Of a DNA stretch of 64,000 nucleotides, positions 22,003-32,400 are shown piece after piece. The DNA comes from Stercoripulliclostridium_A sp045577735 (GTDB taxonomy: Bacteria > Bacillota > Clostridia > Christensenellales > DTU072). The notes under the pieces are model-generated. The model was not told the DNA's origin and searched no databases. It saw only the letters and a program-made list of their open reading frames with translations. The stretch is from NCBI GenBank assembly GCA_045577735.1, contig JAZNIY010000008.1, forward strand, positions 1-64,000. The letters are read 5' to 3'. The translations under genes and the position numbers were made by a program. Each line of letters opens with the position of its first letter. Position 1 is the first letter of the stretch.

Positions 22003-23547
22003 TTAGGCCTCGGCCTCGCTTGTTTCCGTGGCTGACTTTTCCTCTACTACGGCGCTTTCTTCAGCTCCCATCTTTGCCATACGTTCTGCACGCATAACTT
22101 CTAGTTCTGCCCTAATTTGCTCTTTCTTCTTTCCTGTGTAGTCAAAGAACAAGATTGGTATGCAAGTGAGTAACATTCCCGCTGCGGGAATGAGCGTTAC
22201 CATTAGGAACAGTCCGTCACGAGTGGAAGCGCTTTGCGCTTGCTCAACAAGTATGCCGTCAACCTCAATAGGCTCTTGGTATTTTATTATGGTTAGCATT
22301 ACCGAGGTTATTAGCGTTGCAACACCTGCCGATGCCTTGGAAATGAGGGTTTGGGCAGCAAAGGATACGCCCTCAATGCGTTGACCACCGTTTTTCCATT
22401 CCGCGTAGTCGGTACAGTCTGCAACGAAGTTATAGGTTATGCAGTTGAATACCCCTAGAGGAATACCAATTAAAATTAGGAAGAATAGTAATACAAATAT
22501 GGAGGCTACGCCCAGTTTATCATATCCTATGAAGTAGAGGATAACCGATGCTACTACGCCGAATAACATACTTGCAATATAGATTTGCTTCAAGCTAAAC
22601 TTCTTTCTTGCAATGGGAACGAGTACCATTGCGGGCACCATTCCTATACCTATCATAACGCTCATAACGGTGAGGAACATACCCTTAGTGATAAATGAAC
22701 GAGCGCCGTTGGGGTACAAAATATAATATGAAACCACACCCGTTTCGCTGACAACCTTTTCCGTGTTGTACAGGTACTTGCTAATGTAAGTGCCGGAAGT
22801 TTGTGCCATAACGACGGTGGAAGCAAGGAGCGCTGCAAGAATGAAAATGAGCAAGGGCTTGTTGGTAACGAAGCCTTTGAATATTTCCTTAATGGACTTG
22901 GGTTCGGATTTTAGAATGAGCTTTTCTCTCGTTCCAAAGAAGGAAAGAAGGCTTATTGCACTACCCACGCAACCAAAGACGATACCGGCAATTAGATATC
23001 CCTTTTCAAGTCCCAAAGAGTCGGTAATCATTGGTACCACGAGGGTGGGAGCAATACCACCAATGGTGCTACCTATACGTGCAATGGAGATAAACTTACT
23101 GCGCTCTCCATCATTGGGGGAAATAGCAGAGGACAAACTCCAAAATGGAACGTCTTGAATGGTAAAGCACATACCCCAAAGAATGTAGGTAAAATAGCAG
23201 AATACCAATTTACCGGCATCTCCTACTATACCAAGATACTTGGGAGAGAGGAATAGTAAGCAAGTGGAAACCGCAATAATTGCAGGAGAGAACAAAAGAT
23301 AGGGACGGAATTTTCCCCACTTCGTTTGCGTCTTGTCGACAGCTATTCCCATTATGGGATCGTTAAAAGCATCAAAGATACGAGCGACTAGAATTAGTAT
23401 ACCTGCTTGAATGGGGTCTATGCCAACTGCGTCCGTAAAGAAGATTAGCGCAAAAGTTGACATCAAGGTATAGATCATAGACCTACCGAATGCCGATGCT
23501 GTGAACGAAGCATACTCGTGTGTTGCAACGTACTTAGTGTTTTCCAT
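22003..23547 (-). CDS. GPH family sugar:cation symporter (MFS)
   Basis: A 514-residue membrane protein of the glycoside-pentoside-hexuronide symporter family. DAFNDPIMGIAVDKTQTKWGKFRPYLL near residues 60-85 is the family's loop motif, followed by about 12 helices, and an acidic C-terminal tail rich in Glu and Ala. Members move sugars or glycosides with Na+ or H+; the sugar is unknown. The frame is open upstream to 23631, but ATG 23547 has AGGTGA before it and the upstream part is not hydrophobic or conserved-looking, so 23547 is preferred. A perfect 12-base-pair palindrome lies 22 bases before the start. Confidence 0.88.
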   Translation of the reverse strand: MENTKYVATHEYASFTASAFGRSMIYTLMSTFALIFFTDAVGIDPIQAGILILVARIFDAFNDPIMGIAVDKTQTKWGKFRPYLLFSPAIIAVSTCLLFLSPKYLGIVGDAGKLVFCYFTYILWGMCFTIQDVPFWSLSSAISPNDGERSKFISIARIGSTIGGIAPTLVVPMITDSLGLEKGYLIAGIVFGCVGSAISLLSFFGTREKLILKSEPKSIKEIFKGFVTNKPLLIFILAALLASTVVMAQTSGTYISKYLYNTEKVVSETGVVSYYILYPNGARSFITKGMFLTVMSVMIGIGMVPAMVLVPIARKKFSLKQIYIASMLFGVVASVILYFIGYDKLGVASIFVLLFFLILIGIPLGVFNCITYNFVADCTDYAEWKNGGQRIEGVSFAAQTLISKASAGVATLITSVMLTIIKYQEPIEVDGILVEQAQSASTRDGLFLMVTLIPAAGMLLTCIPILFFDYTGKKKEQIRAELEVMRAERMAKMGAEESAVVEEKSATETSEAEA

Positions 23548-23568
23548 TAGTTCACCTGCCTTATAATA

Positions 23569-23596
23569 ATATTGTTCGCGCTCGCGCGAACAATAT
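23569..23596 (-). promoter_or_regulatory. Perfect 12-bp palindrome before the GPH symporter gene
   Basis: ATATTGTTCGCG (23569-23580), loop CTCG, then its exact complement (23585-23596). It lies between the corA stop and the symporter ribosome binding site. No U tract follows on the minus strand, so it is more likely an operator, an mRNA stabiliser or a translation-control hairpin than a terminator. Confidence 0.6.
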
Positions 23597-23640
23597 GTTT
23601 TTTCTACGTTTTGGGCACCTAAAACACCCAATTTATTATC

Positions 23641-24639
23641 CTACTTCTTCTTGTTTCTCTTGAATGAGAATATCTCTTTCCAGCCGTAGTTCTTGTAGTT
23701 ATTGTAGCGAGTAATGAAGTAACCTACTACTGCAGAAATTACTACCGATATTGCTACTACTATCCAGAAGCCGTAAGGTGCGCCTTCGAAAGGAACGCCC
23801 GTATTCATTCCCCAAAACGATGCGAACAACGTAGGAACGCTTATGATAACCGTCATTATGGTTAGCGTTTTCATAATGGAGTTTTGGTTGTTGGAAATAA
23901 CGGAAGCGTAGGTTGACATGGTAGAAGCCAAAATGTCTTGGAAGTTTTTACACATGTCTATAGCCTGTCTGTTTTCTACGCCTACGTCGTCAAGAATTTC
24001 TTCCTCTTCCTCGCTCTTAACCTTTTGCATTTTGGACACTCTTTCGATTACTACGGAGTTGCCACGTAAGGAAGTAGAGAAGTAAACCAGCGACTTTTCT
24101 AGGTCGAGGAGTTGTATTAATTCCTTGTTTTTGGTTGCACGATGAAGCTCGGTTTGAATACGTTGCGAGCTCCTGTCTATTTGGCGCAAATATTGTTGGT
24201 ATTTAACGTGGGTATAATACAAAAGTTGGTAAAGGAAGAAGTATCTTTTGGAGGTATCCAAACCCTTTGCTCTACCGGACATTAAAGTGTGTATTACCGA
24301 GTTTTCTCTTAGGCAAACGGTAATAATGGTATTGCCTGTAAGCACCACGCCCAAAGGCATAGTGGAATACGAATAGTAATCTTCCTCTTCTTCGATTGTG
24401 GGAATATCAAAAAGTATTAAAGTGTCGCCGTCATCGACTTCAATACGAGCGCGCTCGTCCTCGTCTAGCGCCGATTTGAGCAAGCTTTCATCAACGCCGG
24501 TAATGCGCTCTATAAGCTCGATTTCGCGGTCAGTGGGGTTCTCCAAATGAATCCATTTGTTTTTAAGATTCATTCCTCCACCAAATTCAGGACTAATCTC
24601 TACAATGCGTTTCTTCTCGGTTTGGAATAGTTGTATCAC
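23641..24639 (-). CDS. corA: CorA family divalent cation transporter
   Basis: A 332-residue CorA-type channel, active as a pentamer for Mg2+ (or Co2+/Ni2+). There is a large N-terminal cytoplasmic domain with a long helical stalk (about 125-265) and two C-terminal helices. The pore signature GMN is present in FWGMNTGVPFE after the first helix. The C-terminus is basic (KRNKKK). The start is GTG, since the overlapping ATG would be followed by a stop, and GAAGGAGGT lies upstream. The leader holds an attenuator-like set of hairpins, suggesting control by a metal or other signal. Confidence 0.93.
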   Translation of the reverse strand: MIQLFQTEKKRIVEISPEFGGGMNLKNKWIHLENPTDREIELIERITGVDESLLKSALDEDERARIEVDDGDTLILFDIPTIEEEEDYYSYSTMPLGVVLTGNTIITVCLRENSVIHTLMSGRAKGLDTSKRYFFLYQLLYYTHVKYQQYLRQIDRSSQRIQTELHRATKNKELIQLLDLEKSLVYFSTSLRGNSVVIERVSKMQKVKSEEEEEILDDVGVENRQAIDMCKNFQDILASTMSTYASVISNNQNSIMKTLTIMTVIISVPTLFASFWGMNTGVPFEGAPYGFWIVVAISVVISAVVGYFITRYNNYKNYGWKEIFSFKRNKKK

Positions 24640-24663
24640 ATTGCACCTCCTTCATTTTGGCAA

Positions 24664-24752
24664 AATAAAAAGGGATATATAAGCCTATATCCCCTTTTGC
24701 ACAAAATGGGTTTACCACAACTTTTCGTTGTGGTCTAGGCTTATTTGACTAT
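24664..24752 (-). promoter_or_regulatory. Candidate attenuator/riboswitch-like leader of corA
   Basis: On the minus strand, in order: AAGCCTA; the perfect hairpin CCACAAC-GAAAA-GTTGTGG; then GGGATATA and TATATCCC around GGCTTA, followed by a T-rich run (TTTTTTATTTT) just before the corA ribosome binding site. The last is a plausible intrinsic terminator. Part of its stem and loop (TAGGCTT) is complementary to the upstream AAGCCTA, so the two pairings exclude each other, as in a terminator/antiterminator switch. I do not recognise the M-box or another named class. Confidence 0.55.
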
Positions 24753-24811
24753 TAAGTTTCTACTATAAGGGTCGTCCATTATTTTACCTATATTTGTGTA
24801 TTTTTAGCGCT

Positions 24812-24843
24812 AAAGCGCATAACAAGTCTATGATATGCGCTTT
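24812..24843 (-). terminator. 10-bp stem-loop after the unknown membrane protein gene
   Basis: AAAGCGCATA (24812-24821) and TATGCGCTTT (24834-24843) are perfect complements. It lies 20 bases after the stop at 24864. It is followed by AGCGCTAAAAA, not a T run, so termination strength is uncertain. Confidence 0.4.
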
Positions 24844-24863
24844 AGTATCGTAGTTAAAGTTAA

Positions 24864-25979
24864 TTATTTAGCGAATCTTTCGTAGTATACGCCGGAGCAA
24901 ACTTCCAAGCAAGCAACTAGGATTTCTTGTGCTGCTTCATCAAAGGTGCCACTGCTCAAAGCTTCGTCTAGGAACTCTGCAAACTCGGTTAGCATTACTT
25001 CGTCAAGGTTGGGATCTTCGATGAGGTCTTCGGTTACGTGGATTAGTCTGATGAGGTAGCTTTCTACTTCTTCGGGAGTAGCGACGGGAGCTTCATCAAC
25101 AACTGCTGCTACTTCGGGAGCTACTTCAACGGGAGCAATGGTGGTTGCTTCTTCGCTGATTACCAAGCTGTCGTCAACTTTGGGGGTGGTAACGATTTCC
25201 AAAATTTCGCTGTCGCCAAGTTTAGAAGCAAGGATGTCTTCGATAGCTGCGTTGATTTCTTCGATGTTTTCGCTAATGAATTCGTCTTGAGGTTCACGGA
25301 ATAGGATAACGTTGGTATCAAGAGCATCTTGGAAAGCACGGAAAGATTGTTGTGTCTTCTTGTATTGGTTTCTTAGTGCAAGGCTTAGGAATGCGCCAAA
25401 GATTACGTATACAACGAAGGGAACAACGAAAGTTGCAAGTACGGGAAGAACCAAAAGAACCATGCCCTTTACGCCTTCTACGGAAGCAACGTCTATGCCC
25501 TTAACTGCATGATAGTAACCAACCATTGCAAGAAGTACGGTTACAGCAAGTACGATGGTGCTAACTACGTTGTAGAAGCCTTTACCTGCTTTATAGTTGG
25601 GGTTGCCTTTACGTTGACCCAAGCATTCGTTTTCAACGATGTAATCGGAAGGGTATCTTTCTTGTTGTTCAAGGAAAGTTGACCAGCCACGCTTAACTGC
25701 TTCGGGCATTTGCTTTGCTTGGAGGTAACCGTTAAGTCCTTCTACGTTTTCTGCATCGATGGTGCCGGTTGCGTTAATGTAGGCAACGGTGTCGTCCAAA
25801 TGCTTTCTCATTTTGTTTGCTTTGCTACCTGCTTTAACAGCAAGAGCAAGAAGGAAAGCTACGATAATCAAAATGGCGCCGATTGCCATAATGTAAACTG
25901 CAGGTGAAAGAGTGTTTCCTAGGTTTAGGAAGTTCACCTTGGCCAAAACTGCTTGGATGCTTTCAATAATTTTATTCAT
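24864..25979 (-). CDS. Membrane protein of unknown function, three helices
   Basis: A 371-residue protein I do not recognise. Hydrophobic helices lie at about residues 25-49, 135-157 and 172-200. Between the first two is a soluble stretch of about 85 residues with Trp and charged residues. After the third helix a basic patch (RNQYKKTQ) leads into an acidic C-terminal half. This includes a Val/Glu/Ala/Pro-rich region (about 265-305) and a last part predicted to be helical. The general plan recalls MotA/ExbB-like membrane proteins but no diagnostic motif was found. AGGAG precedes the ATG, and a strong promoter stands upstream. Confidence 0.75.
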   Translation of the reverse strand: MNKIIESIQAVLAKVNFLNLGNTLSPAVYIMAIGAILIIVAFLLALAVKAGSKANKMRKHLDDTVAYINATGTIDAENVEGLNGYLQAKQMPEAVKRGWSTFLEQQERYPSDYIVENECLGQRKGNPNYKAGKGFYNVVSTIVLAVTVLLAMVGYYHAVKGIDVASVEGVKGMVLLVLPVLATFVVPFVVYVIFGAFLSLALRNQYKKTQQSFRAFQDALDTNVILFREPQDEFISENIEEINAAIEDILASKLGDSEILEIVTTPKVDDSLVISEEATTIAPVEVAPEVAAVVDEAPVATPEEVESYLIRLIHVTEDLIEDPNLDEVMLTEFAEFLDEALSSGTFDEAAQEILVACLEVCSGVYYERFAK

Positions 25980-26011
25980 ATCCCGCTCCTAAATGAATAG
26001 TATGTAAATTT

Positions 26012-26040
26012 ATTATAAATGCAATCGCCAAATTTTGCAA
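26012..26040 (-). promoter_or_regulatory. Promoter of the unknown membrane protein gene
   Basis: On the minus strand TTGCAA (26035-26040), 17-base spacer, TATAAT (26012-26017), then a leader of about 30 bases with AGGAG. Confidence 0.75.
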
Positions 26041-26093
26041 CCCCTTTTTTTATAAAATTTTATATTATATATAAATATATGCGTTTTTAGGGG

Positions 26094-29000
26094 CTAAAAT
26101 TCTATCACGACACCCCTATTGAGCACAAATACGGCTTTTTTGTGGAGAACTTTTCCAGTCATTTCCTCGTAAGCGCGGGCATAAAGAGCAATTTGCTTTC
26201 CGTAACGGACCCTTAATTCTTCTATCGGAGAGCCCGAAACCTTGTAGTCTACAAGGATGTTTTCCTCACCCTCTATGACAAGGTCCATTATGCCTTGAAC
26301 GAGCACTCTGTCCTCTTTGCCTACCCCTTCTACGCCAAGCACTTCGCTTGCAGGTGCATAGTATATAAATTCTTGCTCGCGCAAACAATTGCCTCCACGC
26401 GCCTTGTCAAAAAGCGGGTGCGCAACGCCCTTTGCGATTACGCGCGCCTCTACAACGCCACTTTCTATCGTCTTTTGCTCTTCTAGGCTCTTAATAAACG
26501 CTCCAATTTCCTCTTCCGAGCGCAAATTGAAGTCTATAAGCTCCATTACTTTGTGATATGCAACACCTTTTTGAATGCTTTGGGAACCCAAAGTTGGCAT
26601 ATATGCCACTTCTTCGGGCTCATAGCTTTGTGTGTTAAGGCCGGTTACGGTATATTTATTGGAAATCGCGGTACTTCCCGCGTACTCGTACTCCTCAAAG
26701 TCAAGGGGCATAGCTCTCCTTATTAACTCGGAGTCACCCTCTCGTGCCTCTTTCTTCTCTTTGTTGACTTTAGGGGCAATGCAAAGCCTAACACCGGGGT
26801 TTTTCTTGGACGCAAACACCACCCAATCCATAAAGGATTCCTTTTCACTTGGTAGCTCTAAACCATCGTATTCCTCGCTTGGATCCACGTTCTTGCTTCC
26901 CACAACGTACAAGCGATACTTTGCCCTAGTAAACGCAACGTACATTAACCTTAGGGCTTCAACGTTTTGTTTTAGGTATATGGCGTTTTCGATTGCCACC
27001 CTTCTTGCGCTCTTGGTCGTCGATTCTTTGTTGTCGTCAAAGACGTTAATGCCTATGCCGTAAGCTGAATCCAGCACTAAGGGTTGCTTGCCACTCTTCT
27101 TGTTAAGAGAGGTTTCCGCCCTTGCCACAAAAACAACGGGGAATTCCAGTCCCTTACTGCGATGCACGGTCATTATGGTTACGGCATCCAAAGGAGCGCC
27201 AGAGGAAGGTAGTTCCATTTCTACTTCGGAGTCCAAAAACTCAATATAAGCTGAAAGAGATTTTGCAAACTTCTTACTGCGCAAGGTTTGTATAAAGGAA
27301 TTATAAATAGCAATTCTTGCATTCTTACCCTCGGCAAGAAGGGCGGAAACGTAACCGCTTTCCGTCATTATGGTACCTATTAGCGTGGGCACGTCCAGTA
27401 AGGCGGACAGTTTTCTATGTCTTTCCAGCTTTTCAAAGAAATAGTCCACTTTGTCCTTTAGAGCACCCTCGTAATTCATAACGGCTTCGTGGAAAAACTC
27501 ACTCGCGTAATCGTGCGCTCTTATTTCAGCAAGCTCGGCTTCGTTAAAACCACCAACGTAAGACAACATTGCGCCCACCAAATATTTGTCCTGCCTAAAG
27601 TTATCTACGGCGCGCAAGTAACAATTTATGGCATCCACGTCTCTACTGCCCGACAAGCCTTCCATTCCTTCTAAAACGTATGGAATACCACGCTCTTCAA
27701 ACACCTTGGTTAGCGATTGAACGTGGGTTTTGGTGCGATAGAGCACGCATATATCACTATATTTAATCTTACGCTCGCCGTTTTTGTCGGTAATGGGGTG
27801 ATTGCCCACCATTTCCTCAATTTTATCGGCGACGTACAAATCACACTCTTTGTCGCCCTTGTTTTTTCTTTTGCCCTTCTTTACGGAATATATTTCCGTG
27901 TCGCTTTCGGCACGAGCCCTATCCTCGGGGGTAAATACGGCAACTTCAACCAACGGCTCTGCTCCGTTGGTATTTTTAGGCAAGCCTTCCTCTCCAAACG
28001 TGGAGTGCTCTTTGTAGTCTATACCACCAAAGTCGTAGGTCATAACCTCGCTAAAGACGTCGTCAACGAATGTCAATATCTTTTGGTCGGAACGGAAGTT
28101 TACGGAAAGGGGCACGTTTTCACCCGCCTTGCCGTTTTTATAAAGTTCCAAAAGTTCTTGGAAAATTTGAGGATCTGCCTCACGGAAACCGTATATCGCT
28201 TGCTTAAGGTCACCCACCAAGAAACGATTATTACGTGCAATTTTTTGGAATATGGCCTCTTGTAGCCTATTGGTGTCTTGATATTCGTCCAAGAAGATGT
28301 GGTCTATCCCCTCGCTGAACTCCTTACAAATGGTATCGTTTTCAAAAATACGCAAAACGTATCTTTCCACGTCCTCGAAGTCCGATTTATTCTCTTCTTT
28401 TTTGAATTCTTGGTGCTGTAACCTAATTTCTTTTACAATTTGCAGTAATTTGATAACCAAGCCTTGTCCCAGTGCGTCCTCTGCCTCGCACTCACTCAAG
28501 CTCTTGCCGAAAAGTTCTTTTGCCTTTGCGAGCATCTTTTTCATACGAGTGTTTGCGTTACCCAATTTCTTTAGGAAGATTGCGTACTCGCCCTCTGCCT
28601 TCGTTTGAGGGGGCATGCTTACTTTCACGGCTATAGAGGAAATAAGATTACAAAATTCCTCTTCGTTACAATGCACGATATCGCTTCTAATATCGTTTAA
28701 TTCGTTAAGCTTTTTCTCGCAAGCCTGACGGTCTTTGGGGGCTATGCCCAATCGGTTTAAGTCACCTTCCAAGTTAAACAGAAAATCGCCGAGGTGCCCG
28801 AATTTACGGCGCACTTCCGACATTTCTGCTCGTATGGCTTTTGACTCCAAAAATGGTTTTTGGGCTTCCTCTATTGCAAAATTCAAATATTCGTCGGGAT
28901 TCTCTTGGGCAGAAAGGAAGTTGAGCAGTATCTCTACCGTTTCTTTAAGTCCCTTGAAGCTCTTGGCGTTTGCATACAAAAGTGCAAGCTCGTTAAAGTC

Positions 29001-29441
29001 CTCGTCCTCTTCCTTAATGCGCCTCAAAAATACCTCGTCTATTGCAATGCTTCTTAAGCTCTTGCTTTCTTCGGCGTCCAACATCTCAAGCGTGGGAGAG
29101 AGTCCCAGCTCTTCAAAATAACGCTTATATATTTGACCGCAAACGGAGTCTATCGTACCGATATAAGCAAAGGGCATCAAGCGTAATTGCTCGCGATAAT
29201 GGTCGGCGTGCTCGCCCTCTTTTCGTATGAGAGCAGAAAGCTCTTTCGTGAGCTTTTCGCGCATATCACCGGCACTCGCCTTGGTAAAAGTGAGCACTAT
29301 GATTTTGGTAATGGAGCCCGTTTCCAAGTAGTCAAGGATTTTTCTCACCATAACGGTGGTTTTGCCACTACCGGCGCTTGCTGAAACAAGCATATTGTTA
29401 TCGTTAAATGCGAGGGCTTTCTTTTGTTGATTAGTAAACAT
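26094..29441 (-). CDS. addA: ATP-dependent helicase/nuclease subunit A
   Basis: The 1115-residue helicase-nuclease subunit of the AddAB complex, which resects double-strand breaks for RecA loading. Superfamily 1 motifs are present in order: SASAGSGKT (Walker A, about 20-28), DEYQDTN (Walker B), FLVGDLKQAIYGFR, and TVHRSKGLEFPVVF. The RecB-type nuclease domain is at the C-terminus with LVDYKVSG. It is slightly shorter than the B. subtilis protein (1232 residues). The start overlaps the end of addB by 11 bases, so the two are co-transcribed and probably coupled. Confidence 0.96.
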   Translation of the reverse strand: MFTNQQKKALAFNDNNMLVSASAGSGKTTVMVRKILDYLETGSITKIIVLTFTKASAGDMREKLTKELSALIRKEGEHADHYREQLRLMPFAYIGTIDSVCGQIYKRYFEELGLSPTLEMLDAEESKSLRSIAIDEVFLRRIKEEDEDFNELALLYANAKSFKGLKETVEILLNFLSAQENPDEYLNFAIEEAQKPFLESKAIRAEMSEVRRKFGHLGDFLFNLEGDLNRLGIAPKDRQACEKKLNELNDIRSDIVHCNEEEFCNLISSIAVKVSMPPQTKAEGEYAIFLKKLGNANTRMKKMLAKAKELFGKSLSECEAEDALGQGLVIKLLQIVKEIRLQHQEFKKEENKSDFEDVERYVLRIFENDTICKEFSEGIDHIFLDEYQDTNRLQEAIFQKIARNNRFLVGDLKQAIYGFREADPQIFQELLELYKNGKAGENVPLSVNFRSDQKILTFVDDVFSEVMTYDFGGIDYKEHSTFGEEGLPKNTNGAEPLVEVAVFTPEDRARAESDTEIYSVKKGKRKNKGDKECDLYVADKIEEMVGNHPITDKNGERKIKYSDICVLYRTKTHVQSLTKVFEERGIPYVLEGMEGLSGSRDVDAINCYLRAVDNFRQDKYLVGAMLSYVGGFNEAELAEIRAHDYASEFFHEAVMNYEGALKDKVDYFFEKLERHRKLSALLDVPTLIGTIMTESGYVSALLAEGKNARIAIYNSFIQTLRSKKFAKSLSAYIEFLDSEVEMELPSSGAPLDAVTIMTVHRSKGLEFPVVFVARAETSLNKKSGKQPLVLDSAYGIGINVFDDNKESTTKSARRVAIENAIYLKQNVEALRLMYVAFTRAKYRLYVVGSKNVDPSEEYDGLELPSEKESFMDWVVFASKKNPGVRLCIAPKVNKEKKEAREGDSELIRRAMPLDFEEYEYAGSTAISNKYTVTGLNTQSYEPEEVAYMPTLGSQSIQKGVAYHKVMELIDFNLRSEEEIGAFIKSLEEQKTIESGVVEARVIAKGVAHPLFDKARGGNCLREQEFIYYAPASEVLGVEGVGKEDRVLVQGIMDLVIEGEENILVDYKVSGSPIEELRVRYGKQIALYARAYEEMTGKVLHKKAVFVLNRGVVIEF

Positions 29442-32400
29442 CTTTTTCCCCCTCTTCCACTTTTTCTAACGCTTCGCCTTGCGTTACCGATGAGGACTCT
29501 TCACTTTCTTCGGGATAGACTACGCTTAACGGCGTATTTGCCGAGCGCACTTCTCTTACGTCCTCTTCAAATGCTCCACCACAAATAACCCTATGTTGAC
29601 AATGCTCGCACTTGTCGCCAAGAGGTGTTTTTTCAATATATCCGTTGCCAATTTCCTCTATTGCTAGAGGTATAATGCTGGAAACGTAACGCAAAATGGC
29701 GTCTATACTCTGCTCGTCCACTTTGTTTTTAGCGCTTCTGGTCCCTACAACGCCGTTCTTTATGGTAAAGGCTATGGGAATAATATCGGAAGTGGTACTC
29801 TTAGCAGAAAGAACGGCCTCTTCGTGCTTTTCTCTGTCGAGAGCCTTTATCATATCGTTTGAAAATACGAACTGCCCTTGGAATCTGTAGTTTCTTCCAC
29901 CGGATGAATATCCACTCTTGATGGGTAAGTAGAAGGAGCCCACCGGCTTTATCTTCAAGCCCTCGCGTATGGCAATAAGATAGAGGTATAGTTGGAGTTT
30001 TGTGCCATAGTATACGTTATGAAGGTCGGCTTCCACCGAGCCCGTTTTATAATCTATGGCAATGGCTACCTTTTCGCCACCCACGTTAGCAACGTCAATG
30101 CGGTCTATCTTGCCGTGGAAGGATATTTTTCCATAAGGCGTGTCCAAGCATACCGAGTTTGTCTGTCCCGGCCTACTTCCAAACGATAACTCGAAATAGG
30201 TGGGCTCGAAAGAGCCTTTTAATATATTGTCGGTAAGGTCAAGAGCTGTCCTCTTGCTCTCCTTTCTAAGCCTAGCAAGCAAGAATTTTACGCTGGGATC
30301 GTTTCTCAAATAGGCAAGTTCCTCTTTGTCGAACACTTCGCGCACGGCTTCGTCCACCTTAACTTCAAGTTCTTCCCTACTCAAAGTGCGTAGCTTGCCC
30401 TTGGTCTTTTTAAAATATCTTTCCAATACCTCGTGGACAAAGGTACCAACGTCGTTAACCCTTAATACACCCTCTTTCCTGTCGTTAACACGCAATCCAT
30501 ATTGCAAATAATGGCTATACGGACAGGCAAAGTACCTCTCGATTTGGCTTATGCTGGTGTGCATATCTTCACGGAAGGTATAAAGTAAGGATGGTGCGGG
30601 GTTGTCACCCTTTTCCTTAACGATGAGAGCACGCTCTCCCTCTTTTAGGGTTGCGAAAGCACGTTCCATCATCTCTCCACTTTGCTTGCCCTCTTTGAGT
30701 CCGGCATAGGTTATATAGGTGTAGAAAGCGTTGTCGGGGTGTGCGATAGCATCTTCAGCTTGCGCCTTTGCTTGCTCTACGGTAGTAGCGTTCTTTAGCG
30801 AGAATTTTTCGTTAAGACTTTGTATCTTCAACGCTCCACTATTGGTTGCAAATATCTCCAAAATGTCCTTTATGGCTTGTGAAGGCTTGTTTTGGGTGCC
30901 GTCAAAAGCCATTTCCGGATAACCTATATATAATTTTTCCGTTTTCGTAATTAAATCTATGAAGGCAAATCTCTCTTCGCGTATCCTATCGAGTGGCGTG
31001 GGATACAATCTTATACCACCCTTTTCCAACCTTTCCATATCGAGAGCAGAAATAATTGCTTGATATCCTTGTTCACTTGGGAGATTGGTATAGGTCGCGT
31101 TAGCGACGAAAATTGCTTTTTGGGTAGTGATACAACTTTCCCTCAACGAACCAACGTATACTGCGTCCAAAAAGCGGGGAATTAAAGCTATTTCTTCTGC
31201 TTCACAGCTTGAAGAAAGCGTCTTAATAAAGCCCGAAGGGGTTTCTTTTTCCTCACCTATTAGCTTTTCATACTCGTCAAGAATGAGTATAAACCTTTCC
31301 TTTGCTTGCTTATTTAGTGCAATAAGGTAGTCGCTACAATGCTCCAATGCACGTTCAAAAAGGGTGTCGAATTCTTCGCTCCCTATAATCTTCTTTATGC
31401 CCTCTACAAAACGGAAAACCTCTTTTTCTCCCACAAACGGAGCCGTCAACGCATTTAACCTAAGCCTAAAGGGCTCAAACTGCTCGTCAAAGGGGTTATC
31501 GAAGTCACCATAACTATAGTTTTTAGCAAGGATATAATTTTCAAAAGCCGTTATTTCGTTGCTGTCACTTGAAAACAAGGGGCTTTTTATAAACGCCCTA
31601 ACCTTGTCCATACGATAGCCGTATCTTACGACGTCAAACAACGCGGAAACAAACTTGAACACAAGAGAGAGCGTCAAGTTGAACCTTTCGTCCATAAAAT
31701 ATGGCACGTTGTATCTCGTGAGGATCTCTTTAAAATCTATGGGTGCGCGCTCTTGACAATCGATAACGGCAATATCTTTGTAGCGCAACTTTTCACGCCT
31801 TACCAATCTTACGATTTCCCTTGCAATGGCATTGTATTGCTCGTATCCGTTAACTTCTTTGAATACTACTACCGAGCCGTCGTTACGAACACGGGCATCA
31901 GTAAGCGAAAACAAGTTATCGTGCAAGGTTTGGAAGGGTTCTCTCACTACTTCAAAATGGTTATTATCAACCTCGTACTCCAACTTACACTTTGTCAAAT
32001 GGTCGGTTAATCTGGTAAATATTTCATTAGGATATAATGACTTGTTGCCTCGTACTACGTTATGGGGTAAACCGATAGTTACCCCTTTTGAATATTTTGC
32101 AAGCGTGGCAATAATCTCAATTTGCTTTTGCGACAAAGAGTCGAAGTCATACAAATAAAAATAGGCGTCGTTAACCTTTGGGGAGGAAGCACACTCTTTC
32201 ATAAAGGCCTCTAACCTCGTGGTGGAGTCGGTAAAGCCTTGCAAGGTGGCAAGATATTCTTTGTAAAGCAAGAGTACGTCTTTTGCCTTTTCAAGGGTAG
32301 TGCCACTCAACTTTAAAAGTGCTTCCTCAAAATCTTTAATAGTGATACCATTATTGCGAACAGAAGCTATAACGGCGTACATTTCACCGGCAAAGCCATC

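Noticed and set aside
23548..23631. N-terminal extension of the GPH symporter to 23631
   Set aside because: It would cross the perfect palindrome and has no family resemblance; ATG 23547 has a ribosome binding site.
24640..24790. M-box magnesium riboswitch before corA
   Set aside because: The conserved GGTGAGG-type and GAACGCC-type segments of the M-box are not seen; only a generic terminator/antiterminator arrangement is supported.
28735..29121. Long plus-strand frames inside addA and other long genes (for example 128 and 143 codons)
   Set aside because: Shadows of the minus-strand coding sequence caused by codon bias; no start signals or plausible composition.
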